Below are positions 55,845 through 64,000 of a stretch of 64,000 nucleotides of DNA, piece by piece. The notes beneath the pieces were generated by a model. The model was not told the origin of the DNA. It searched no databases and worked only from the letters and a program-made list of their open reading frames with translations. This DNA is from Neofusicoccum parvum (taxonomy: Eukaryota > Ascomycota > Dothideomycetes > Botryosphaeriales > Botryosphaeriaceae), in assembly GCA_020912385.1 (NCBI GenBank), contig CP087220.1, positions 496,001 to 560,000 on the forward strand. The letters run 5' to 3'. The translations under genes were made by a program, and so were the position numbers. Every line of letters begins with the position of its first letter. Position 1 is the stretch's first letter.

Positions 55845-56880
55845 TCATACTACGGTACTGATAGCGATTTTGTCCTGTGCACGTGAGATCAGCCACACAC
55901 CCTCACAGCCCAACGCAAAAGACAGGAACCTACCTCGGGGCCCCCATACGGCATCCTAAAATCCGCCGTCTCCGTCTGATACCTCCACCGCTCCTCCGTC
56001 CTCTCCGCCACGCCCCTCCGCACGTACGCCAGATACTCCGGCACGCCGGGCGTCACGATGTTGTCGGCGAGGACGACGCTGCCCTTGCGCAGCACCCCGA
56101 GCTCCTCGCACGCCTGCAGGTCCGGGATGTAGAAGTCCTTCCAGTGGTCCAGCAGCATGAAGTCGACCTCCCCCTTCCGCAGGCTTCCCTCCGCCACCAG
56201 CCGGCGCAGCGACTCGCCCGCCGCGCCCACGTGCACCTCGACCACGTCCTTCAGCCCCGCCAGCTCCACCAGGCTCGAGGTGATGGCGGCCATGACCGGC
56301 GTCTTCTCGAATGTGATGAAGCGGACGCGTCGCCCGGGGCTCAGGTCGCGCAGCGCGCCGCCCAGGGCGAGCGCCGAGTAGCCGACGTAGGAGCCGAATT
56401 CGAGGAAGACTGCGGGTGGGCCGGGCGAGGCGGCAGAGGAGAAGAGGGAGGTGACGAACTTGCTCTTGTCGGCGCCGAGGGTCATGAGGCAGCGCGGGTC
56501 GGGAAGCGTGGCGCCGTAGGCGTCGATGGCGGCGCAGATGGCGCGGGGATTGTTGCGGAGGGAGGGGAGCGCGTGGATGTGGTTTAGGAGGGCTATTTCG
56601 GTAGCGCCGGATTGCTGGGGTGAGATTGTCAGTGAGGTGAGTACGTGTGATATCTGCGTGGAATGGAGAGGTATCGATGTCCGAAGGCTGTTTCTGAAGA
56701 TGGTGATGAACCGAGGAAATCGGGATTAACGCATACGTAGACTGCAGAAACATCCACCTTGTCCCAATCATCACTTCGACCGGACTTCACTCCCTGCCGT
56801 GGCGTTGCGTTTGCGGAAGACGATTGGATTGACGTGCCACTTTCGTCGGGTAATTTCGCATCGGCTTGGGTAGCAACCAT
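55845..56880 (-). CDS. Catechol-type O-methyltransferase
   Basis: Three exons: 56880-56737, 56614-55934, 55874-55845; 284 residues. A polar N-terminus (about 45 residues) precedes TEIALLNHIHALPSLRNNP and IDAYGATLPDPRCLMTLGAD, then SAM motif I VFLEFGSYVGYSALALGG, the Mg-site region VDFMLLDHWKDFYIPDL and VVLADNIVTPGVPEYL. The metal ligands of COMT (Asp, Asp, Asn) are all visible. The last intron restores MPYGGPEDKIAISTVV, the expected ending; unspliced, the tail would be unrelated. The enzyme should methylate a catechol hydroxyl with SAM. It could serve detoxification or secondary metabolism. Introns are 122 and 59 bp. Confidence 0.9.
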
Positions 56881-57836
56881 TTTATTTTAATTTCTCCGAG
56901 ACCTTTGAAAATATAAACAATAGGAAGCAACAGACATACAGGCAATGTTTTATTTTGACGCCGACGTTGAATGTACTCTATATAAGCATTAGTCCCACGG
57001 CACGGCCGGCTGCAGCTCTCGAGGCTCGGGATGTGGGGTCGTAGAGAGGCCGAGTGACTACGCCATCGGCCATCACATTTCGGAAGTCCACACGTCGGAG
57101 GCACTCACGTCCAGCAGCTAATTCGTCTTGGATCGGCTGCTTGTTTCGTCGGCGCTTCAGGAGCACATCATTGAAAGCCTGTACGGGACAGGTCATTCCG
57201 TTGCCAGGCTGGTCCCGAGCTATGCTGAGGCACCGGAAGCTCTCCAGGGACACCTCTTGACGTCTTCTTCTCTTTCAATGCCTTTCTTTCTCGGGGTGAT
57301 GAAGCCATTTCAAAAACACTCCAACTTTCTGTCGTCCATTCTTCATGAAGCATTGGTTGAAGGAAGGCAAAGAAATAAGCACACCTACCGTGACATATCA
57401 CTTGAGTAAATCTGGCCCGCTACTCCTCTAAGCCTATAAATTATCGCTTCAGTCCATCGGGAGTACTGCAGCCGTGCTTGAGGTCCAAAGTAAGCTTGCA
57501 AAAGGGACGAGGCTCCTCAGATTGCCGTTGGTGGTTCCAAAACTGGTGCGGTCGTCCTCAGTGCGATGTGGGACTCTTAGACGGATTTCGTGTGGAATCT
57601 GCTGACGATGTTGGGTCGATACAGGTCTCCCGAAGGCGTTTGTTAGCGTCTGCTGTGTTTGCAGACTGCTAAAAGAAAAAAAAAAAAAAGCCAGCGCTTT
57701 TTGAAAAGTCCAATGACGTCTTCAGAGCCCTGGTGGACGTTCCCGGCAAAATACACTTCCAGCCTGTCCACGCGAAAACCACAACCTCCCACTCGACGAG
57801 GCAAAAAGACGATGACCCCGTGAAGGGCAAAAGAGA
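56881..57836. other. Intergenic, O-methyltransferase to tRNA-Met
   Basis: 956 bp. A minus-strand frame of 91 codons (57253-56978) reads protein-like (PVQAFNDVLLKRRRNKQPIQ) but has no recognisable start region or family. An A14 run at about 57675-57690 and a shorter one at 57803 lie 3' of the tRNA. Confidence 0.45.
57803..57807 (-). terminator. RNA polymerase III terminator
   Basis: Five T residues on the minus strand, 30 bases after the tRNA 3' end, the usual Pol III stop signal. Confidence 0.6.
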
Positions 57837-57946
57837 TGTCCCTACGCAGAATCGAACTGCGGACCTTCGGATGTCTCTCTTCTGCGAAGAGATCATATTG
57901 TGGATGAATATGAGACCGACGTCATAACCGACTAGACCACAGAGAC
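57837..57946 (-). tRNA. tRNA-Met (CAT), elongator type, with 36-nt intron
   Basis: Exons 57946-57909 and 57872-57837 give a 74-nt tRNA. The acceptor stem pairs GTCTCTG with TAGGGAC (two G-U pairs); the D arm is GTC..GAC with loop AGTCGGTTA; the anticodon loop is CTCATA, with CAT at 57912-57910; the T arm is a perfect CGCAG-TTCGATT-CTGCG. The intron (57908-57873) follows position 37, as in all eukaryotic nuclear tRNA introns. The variable region AGGTC fits elongator Met tRNA. One oddity: position 31-39 would be U-U. A Pol III terminator follows. The A and B boxes are intact, so it should be expressed. Confidence 0.85.
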
Positions 57947-59316
57947 TGGTGATGAAGGCCTGAGGCCTCCTCTGTTGGTGTTGATGACTAAACTCGGGGT
58001 GCAAGATTTATATTCAGAGACGGTGTTAAAAGAAGAGGACACGGCGACGAGAAGTCGGGTGGCGTTGGTGTAGTGGAAATTTTGGACTGTGGGTCCTGCG
58101 GAGAGGCTGGGGCCGAGCAAAAACCCTGTCGGGCCGAGGCCAGTGAGGCTACAGCCAGGGCCGGCGCGAGAGGGTTAGTGCAGACCCGTGTGTATTGTTG
58201 AGAAGAGTCAAACATAGTTCAGATAGGACCCGGGAAGACGAGTCAGGCCAGGTTTCGGCTCAGGGAGGTGCCTGTCGCGGCCAGGCAAGGCGCAGTGGCG
58301 GGAGAGGTCTTCGGCAGACGGAGACCCCGGGTTGCTCGGCCAAACCGACCAAGATTCACGCCTGCTGCTCCGGACCTGATGTTTGCACGCGCGCCACGAT
58401 GATTGCCGGGAGAAAGAGAGTGGTGAAGTGTCGAGAAGAGGCCAGCCTGACGGATGTCGTGACTTGCATTTGGGTGCCTCCGCCCAAGGCGGCCTAGCGC
58501 CGGGACCGTTGCGACTTCCTGGCCTCGATTGCCTTGACCAAATTGCCAGGCGCGTGTCTGCGGCGTAGTGCCGCACGGCAAGAGCAACACTAATGCACGC
58601 GAGTCCGAGACAAGGTAAAAGCTCGGCAATGGACTTCGTACTGTCTTACTGGACGAAGGGCGGGTTTCGTGTCGGTCCCGCGTCTGGCAGCGAAGTCAAT
58701 TAAAGTAACTCGAGAAGTCAAGAGGCTTATGCTTATCGCGACGACAGGAGGACGCGCTCCGTAATCATTTATGCGGAGATGAAATACTGCGGGTGTCTCG
58801 ATGACGACTGCAGTACGTGGCGTGTCCAGAGCTCGTGTCGCAGGGCCGTGTTTTGCAGTGGCCCTACGTCATGTTCACTAATATAGTTTCATGCAGTCTA
58901 TCGATGAGATGGTGGCCACAAGCACCGGAGTTCTCAAGAGTGGACAGCAAGGAAGGATACCTGCATAGTCCTTAGTAGGAGTTGAAGCATTCACTTGGTC
59001 AAGTATAATAAGGAAGAAAGTACCAGCACCGGAAGCATGGGGAAATGTCAACGATCCCCGCTGCGAGACAAGCCAGATCCAAATTCTCCCCGCAGCCACA
59101 GCACATTGTTCACGGTTCACAGGCACGCAGATATTGAGCAGTCCATATAAATTCAATACAGAAGAAGAGAAAAGTTGACAGAAAGTTTTTACAGGTTCAA
59201 ACAAACAAAGCCCTGCTCGAAAGGCCCGAAATTTTCAGCGGCTCGTCGCTCGGAAGTCGTTGCGCTGCAAAACATGGCAAAACGCCCGCCAATGCTTCGA
59301 AAGTGAGACGAGGCGC
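57947..59316. other. Intergenic, tRNA-Met to polygalacturonase
   Basis: 1.37 kb. 58050-58600 is GC-richer with unconvincing frames on both strands; 58880-59316 is AT-richer and likely includes the 3' UTR of the polygalacturonase gene. No gene supported. Confidence 0.45.
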
Positions 59317-60465
59317 TTAGCAAGAGGCACCGTCAGGGACGCCCTCGCAGTCAGAGCTGGTCTCGCCGCCGGTGACAGAGGCGCTCCAAGACCAGTCCGA
59401 GCAAGACGCGCAGAGGATGTAGACGTTGGTGGCATCGCTCTCAACCGTGCCGGTAACGCCGTCGATGGTGAGGTCAGTGATCGGGACGCCGTCGGTGGGG
59501 TCGCCGGTAGGGGAGCCGTTCTCGTAGTCCTGCTCGATGACGATACCGTACTTGGTGATGCCGGAGAGGGTAATATCGGAGTAGGTGACGCCGGAGACGG
59601 AGCCAGTGGCATCGTAGACGGTCTTGATGCGGACACCGTTCTGGGAGTTCTTGACCGTGGACGAGGAGATGGTGACGTTCTTGACATCGTTGTCGGAGCG
59701 GCCGCCGACCGAGCCGATGGACAGACCGTGGCCACCGGAGCAAGTGCCGCCAGTGAACTCGATGTTCTCGCCGGAGTTGATGGCCAGGCAGTCGTCCTGG
59801 TTGTAGACGGTGGCGCCAGAGATGTAGACACCGGTGGAGGAGCCGACGTCGAAAGCGTCAGTGTTGTGGCCGAGGGCGTCGCCGTCCGAGTTGGTCTCAT
59901 CACCGTCGCTGTTGTCGATGGTGACATCCTGGACGTACAGCTCCTCAGCGCCGTTGATGGACATGCACTGGACGGGAGTGTTCTTGATGTTCAGGCCCTT
60001 GATGGTCGAGGACTTGAGCGAGTGGGCGTAGAAGAACTTGGGCTTGGTGGTGCCACCGTTGGAGCCCTCACCGTCCCACCACTTAGCACCGTTGCCGTCG
60101 AGGACGTGGCCGCTGGCTCCGGTAATGGTGATACCGGTGCCGGAGAAGGAGACGAGCGGGCCCTCCCACTCCTCGTACTCGAAAGAGGTGGTGCCCTGGA
60201 ACTCGACGTAGGTGTTGTCCTCAAGGTCGGTCAAGTCAAGGGTCTCGCCGGCAGGGACAGTGATGTCCGAGAGGATGATGGTCGAGCAGCTAGACTTGCT
60301 AGCAGAGGCGGCAGAGGCGTCGGTGAAGGTGCAGGCGTCAGCACGCTTGCCAATCTGGGCGTCCTCGAGGCGAGGGGCCGCAGTGGGAGCGGGAGCAGGA
60401 GCGGCCGCAACCATGGCGCCAGCGCCGACGAGCATGCCCGCAAGGGCGTTGTTGAGTTGAACCAT
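59317..60465 (-). CDS. Secreted endopolygalacturonase (GH28)
   Basis: Single exon, 382 residues. Signal peptide [22 protein letters not shown], a propeptide ending at the Kex2-like site IGKR/ADAC, then the GH28 beta-helix. Catalytic motifs are complete: [29 protein letters not shown] and RIKTVYD. Cysteines occur in the pairs usual for fungal endo-PGs (DACTF, SCSTI, ASCSDW, DCEG, ASC at the end). The enzyme cuts homogalacturonan in plant cell walls, so the fungus probably lives on or in plants. A TATA box lies 158 bp upstream. The opposite strand has a 432-codon open frame, a composition effect of the strong C-ending codon bias. It shows no intron. Confidence 0.96.
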   Translation of the reverse strand: MVQLNNALAGMLVGAGAMVAAAPAPAPTAAPRLEDAQIGKRADACTFTDASAASASKSSCSTIILSDITVPAGETLDLTDLEDNTYVEFQGTTSFEYEEWEGPLVSFSGTGITITGASGHVLDGNGAKWWDGEGSNGGTTKPKFFYAHSLKSSTIKGLNIKNTPVQCMSINGAEELYVQDVTIDNSDGDETNSDGDALGHNTDAFDVGSSTGVYISGATVYNQDDCLAINSGENIEFTGGTCSGGHGLSIGSVGGRSDNDVKNVTISSSTVKNSQNGVRIKTVYDATGSVSGVTYSDITLSGITKYGIVIEQDYENGSPTGDPTDGVPITDLTIDGVTGTVESDATNVYILCASCSDWSWSASVTGGETSSDCEGVPDGASC

Positions 60466-62479
60466 TATTATGGGAGTAGAGCGGGAGCTTTGGAGAAGTT
60501 GGATCGGAGTGTTGCTGTCAAAGAACGAAGGACAAGGCAGTCAATGCCTGTTGAGTAGTGAAGAAGGAGAGGAAGCTGGTGGTTGCTGGCTAAGAAAACC
60601 AAGCCTTGTTGGCATGTCTTGGTATTTATATAAAGGGCTTGGAAGGTCCCCTGTCCGGGACGTGAGCGGCAACGCCATACCCGGGCGGCCATGGTGTGGA
60701 CAGGGCTGGGCTGACGACTCGAGATTCCGATGCAGCCGGATTTCGGGGGTGTGAAACGAAATGCGGGAGCCCGGGCAGTGTTTGCGACGGCGTTTCTTGG
60801 CCGCGCCAGGCGGGGTGACGATGGACACGGCAGAAGCAGTGGAGGAGGCGGACTATACTGGGGGAGCCTGGTGTTGATTGGTGGAACGGGAGGGCGCGCG
60901 GACGCCTTGTCCCTCTTGGCGGCCACCGAGATGAGAGGGCCGTTTCGAATACATAGGCGAGCCCCAGTTTGCTCTATACGCACAGAGGGCTCCCGAATCG
61001 CTGCCGCGCATATGTAGATTCGCCGCCGCTCCTATGCGGCAGCTGACGCGTCTATCATTCGCAGGCAAGCCACCCATCAACCCGTCGTCAATCCCACACC
61101 CTCCACCACGCGCCTGCCCTTGCCGCCTGCACAGGGTGCCTGAGCGGGACAAGACCTGCCCAGGAATCTTGTCTGCGCGTGAGACACGCCCATTCGCCCT
61201 CGGAAGCGGCCCTACCTTGCGTCAACGGCTTCGCTGGTGGCTACCACGGGGCCGGGACTCTCACCACCAACCCGGAACCACCCACCACCGCGGCTCCTTT
61301 GGGCGGTCCAGGGCCACACCAACACGAACGGCAGCCGCCACCTCTCAGGCCAGAGGGGCATCGCGGAGAGACATGGTCCACTGCGGCGCTCCACGGCGCT
61401 GCCCCTTCATCCATCTCACCACGCGCTGCAGCAGCCCGACATCCGGCCGACGAAACTGCACGGCCGTGATCCCAGTGGTTTTCCCGAGATCGAAACACAT
61501 GCCGGTAGCGGAGCCCGGCGGTTTGACAGCTGTTTCTGTGTGCCAGGAATAGACGGGCAAACATGGGAGCCAGGATCCTCGAACAGGTGTTTCCATTGCT
61601 CCATGCTGGCCGGCAGAACGGCTTCTTCCCAAATTTCATGCAGGAGACGGGTTGTCGGGGCTGCACATCGTTGCCGGTTGAGGCCATGGTGCGGCGGCAG
61701 TTGGGCCGCCCTGCCAGGCACGATGCCCCCCAGCATCCACCATCCGCCCCTCTCGTCTATTTGTGCCGCAAAAGGAGTCGGCAGGGCATCCTAAATGGTC
61801 GCCAGAGGCAGAGACGGTTCGGTCCGTGGTGAGCTGGCAGCGGTTGCGACGAGATCTCCTGAGATGTTTTCTCCGAGCCTGACTCCGAGCTGTGGGTGTC
61901 GCATCGGAAGAGCCGCGCGGCTTATGTCCGACCGCTCTGCTGCAGACGCGGGCGCCAGGCGCGGGTGTTCCGATGCAGAGCACACCAGGCAAGCGAGGGA
62001 GGCGCGATGGCGATGGGCTGCGAGCCTCCCGCTCTTTCCTCTTCCCTCTTTCCTCTTTGCGCCCATCGATTACCGCACGACGAGCGGCCGCATGTGCGCC
62101 CGACAAACACAAACCCTCGGCCGCCCACGAGTCGCCGGGAGCGACAACTGGAATCGCGAGGAGGCTGCGCATTGGCGGAACTTTGCCCGCATCTCCAGGG
62201 CTCGCGGGAAAGACCACCAATGGACGCGGTGCGAGGCTAATTGTTGTCACAGTCGGTTGGAACAAATACTTGGCACCAATCAAGCTTCTCGCGCCTCGCC
62301 CCGGACGCCACGCCATGCCGCCAAGACTATGCAACACACGGCGAAGCTTGACTCCGTTGTCCAAGAAAGCTTGGTGCTATACTGCTCGGCATTAAGGCTT
62401 CACCCGAGAACGGAACAGTTGAAAGAACTCGCGATCATTCCACGAATCCGCGCGTCCGCAAGCCCACCACAGCCCTCCC
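60466..62479. other. Intergenic, polygalacturonase promoter side
   Basis: 2.0 kb. 60466-60700 holds the polygalacturonase promoter. 60700-62400 is GC-rich; frames on both strands (up to 253 codons) overlap and lack any motif. No RNA gene or repeat seen. Confidence 0.45.
60623..60632 (-). promoter_or_regulatory. TATA box of the polygalacturonase gene
   Basis: Minus strand reads TATATAAATA, 158 bp before the start codon; a strong TATA is common in inducible wall-degrading enzyme genes. Confidence 0.55.
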
Positions 62480-64000
62480 TCACGCCTCGCTGCCGACCCG
62501 CTCGTACATGCACCGGATCTCGTCCTCGTAGTCCGCCACCGTCGCCCGTCGGTTGATCGTGCCCTTCCCCGCCTTGCGGAACGGCCTGTCCGGCGTCGCG
62601 AACAGCACCATCTCCTTCCGCAGCCGGATCTCCTCCGCAATGAGCGCGTTCGCCTCTTCGAAGACGGGCCAGATGTCCGCCAGGACCTCCTCTCGCGCGC
62701 GCTGCCCCTCGCTCTCCTGCAGCTGCACCAGCACGAACGGCTCCTTGCGCCCGTCGCCACCCACCACCGTGTCCCTCACCAGCGGATGCCTGTCCAGCAG
62801 CACCTCGACGTGCCCGGCGCTGAACTTGGTCATGGACGCCAGCTTGACGAAGTCGTCCGTCCGCCCCGCAAACTTCCACCGGCCCTTCTTCGCCGCGTGC
62901 TCGCGGAACAGGTCCTTGGTGTGGTACTCCTGCTCGCCCGGCGGCAGCACGTTGAAGATGATCTGCACCTCGCGCTCGCCCGGCACCCGCTCGATGACCA
63001 TCTCGTGCAGGTCGTCCGCGTACGGCCGCATGCGCACCCCCGAGTAGTGCGCCAGGTCGAACCCGTACCAGTCCCAGTCCTCGCAGCGGTCGGCCGGGTC
63101 GGTCGCCAGCAGCGGCATGGCCCCGATCTCGGTGGCGCCCATGACGGGCTGCACGACGGCGAAGGCGGCGAGCGCGTCGCCCGCGCTCTTGTCGAGCGCC
63201 GCCCCGCCGAAGAAGATGGTCGAGAGGTGCTGCATGTGCGCCACGTGAGACGGCGTCTTGACCAGCTGCTTGAGCAGGTCCGGCACGTAGAAGCCCGAGT
63301 CGACGTCGCGGGGCGCCAGCTGGTGCACGCGGTCGACGTAGTCGGCGGTGAGCGGCCGCGGGGCCGTGATGGGGAGGAGGACGGGGATGAGGTCCATGTA
63401 GACGGGCATGTGCAGCTGGAGGAGCAGCCCGACGATCCACTCCGGCGGCATGAAGGCGAGGATCTTGCGCCGGGCGAGCGAGGCCAGCGCGAGTTGCCGG
63501 CCTTGCGAGATGAGAGCGCAGTCGCGGAGCAGAGATATCGCCCAGACGTTGGCGTTGGTGATGGGCTTGGGGAGGCCTGCGGAAGGTAGGTTTAGTTTGT
63601 GCTCTGGTGATGTGCTGTCTGCATCCCCTATGTGCTTTGTGGGAATTCTCACCTGTCGTCCCGGATGTGTGGTTTACGTGTATGGGATCAAGTCGAGCCT
63701 CTTCCCACGTCTTGGTGAAGGGGTAAGGTTCCACCGGCTCGCCGCGAAGGAGCTCATCTAGCTCCGGCATGACGAGAATTTCCACATCTGGCTTGTGCTC
63801 TTTGACCTTCTCCCATATGGCTAGACCTTCGCCCGCACCGATGAGTGTATTTGCATCCGTCTTCTCAACGAGGTTGAGGTGCGCTTCGAACGAGTTCTGC
63901 GTCAGGGGTATGAGGACCTGCGGGGAGAATTGATCAGCGAAGGTCTTGGAAATGCTAACAACAACAGTCCAGCCAGAGTAAACCTTCGGCTGCCAATGAG
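62480..64000 (-). CDS. NRPS-like adenylate-forming enzyme, C-terminal part (5' end beyond right edge)
   Basis: Visible exons: 63917 (or further right) to 63653 and 63576-62480; at least 454 codons, the 5' end being outside. Adenylation-domain core motifs appear in order: VLIPLTQNSFEAHLNLVEKT, the ATP loop HTSGTTGLPKPI across the intron, VMGATEIGAMPL, the YHTKDLFREH region, WKFAGRTDDFVKLASMTKFS, and PFRKAGKGTINRRATV with the catalytic lysine. The resemblance is to adenylation domains of fungal carboxylate reductase-like (A-T-R) proteins, yet the frame stops 20 residues after the lysine motif, so no thiolation or reductase domain follows. Substrate unknown; probably an aryl or fatty acid. An intron may lie just right of 63917 (weak donor GTTTAC). 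Confidence 0.8.

Noticed and set aside
56978..57253. 91-codon minus-strand frame with protein-like text
   Set aside because: No ATG-led conserved start, no family and no second exon that fits; kept only as a remark in the intergenic entry.
59260..60558. 432-codon open frame antisense to the polygalacturonase
   Set aside because: It mirrors a gene with strong C-ending codon bias, has Val/Gly/Asp-rich text and no motif. The GH28 gene on the other strand is complete and certain.
61795..62556. 253-codon plus-strand frame near the right end
   Set aside because: No motif and it runs antisense into the adenylating-enzyme gene.

Overview
The window looks like nuclear DNA of a filamentous ascomycete (Pezizomycotina; the gene content would fit Dothideomycetes, but I cannot place it further). 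The reasons are many short introns (mostly 45-130 bp) with GT..CTAAC/CTGAC..AG signals, moderate-to-high GC, short intergenic gaps, clear fungal orthologues (Vac8, Spg1/Tem1, Rrb1, Irc22, DUF4211, phosducin-like protein) and a secreted endopolygalacturonase, which points to a plant-associated life style. I predict 26 protein genes (two cut by the window edges) and one intron-containing tRNA. Exon boundaries were worked out by hand from reading frame, splice signals and family sequence; I had no alignments.

Left part (1-25 kb): start of a carboxymuconolactone-decarboxylase-like gene (edge), divergent BMT6 rRNA methyltransferase, a large disordered protein with a hexapeptide repeat, the Rrb1/GRWD1 ribosome-assembly WD40 protein divergent from the Spg1/Tem1 septation GTPase, an unusual 4.2-kb stretch without a recognisable gene, a giant ADF-H protein with a PH-like C-terminus, OHCU decarboxylase (purine catabolism), a CCCH zinc-finger protein divergent from Irc22/TRAP-alpha, and an MFS transporter.

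Middle (25-49 kb): Vac8 (seven exons, one with a GC donor), a Ser/Thr kinase, an 81-residue membrane protein, a 2.9-kb non-coding stretch with purine-pyrimidine tracts, then phosducin-like protein and the heterotrimeric G-protein beta subunit in tandem on the same strand, an adenosine deaminase-like (N6-methyl-AMP deaminase) gene divergent from G-beta, a DUF4211 protein, an uncertain small gene, and ribosomal protein S29 (uS14).

Right part (49-64 kb) is more accessory: two adjacent Ser/Thr-rich single-pass membrane proteins, D-arabinose dehydrogenase (Ara2-like), an NmrA/ergot-type Rossmann reductase, a catechol-type O-methyltransferase, tRNA-Met, endopolygalacturonase and the 3' part of an NRPS-like adenylate-forming enzyme. 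Housekeeping genes dominate the left two thirds; secretion and small-molecule enzymes dominate the right end. The clearest functional links are the G-beta/phosducin pair and, more tentatively, the O-methyltransferase/reductase/adenylation set.
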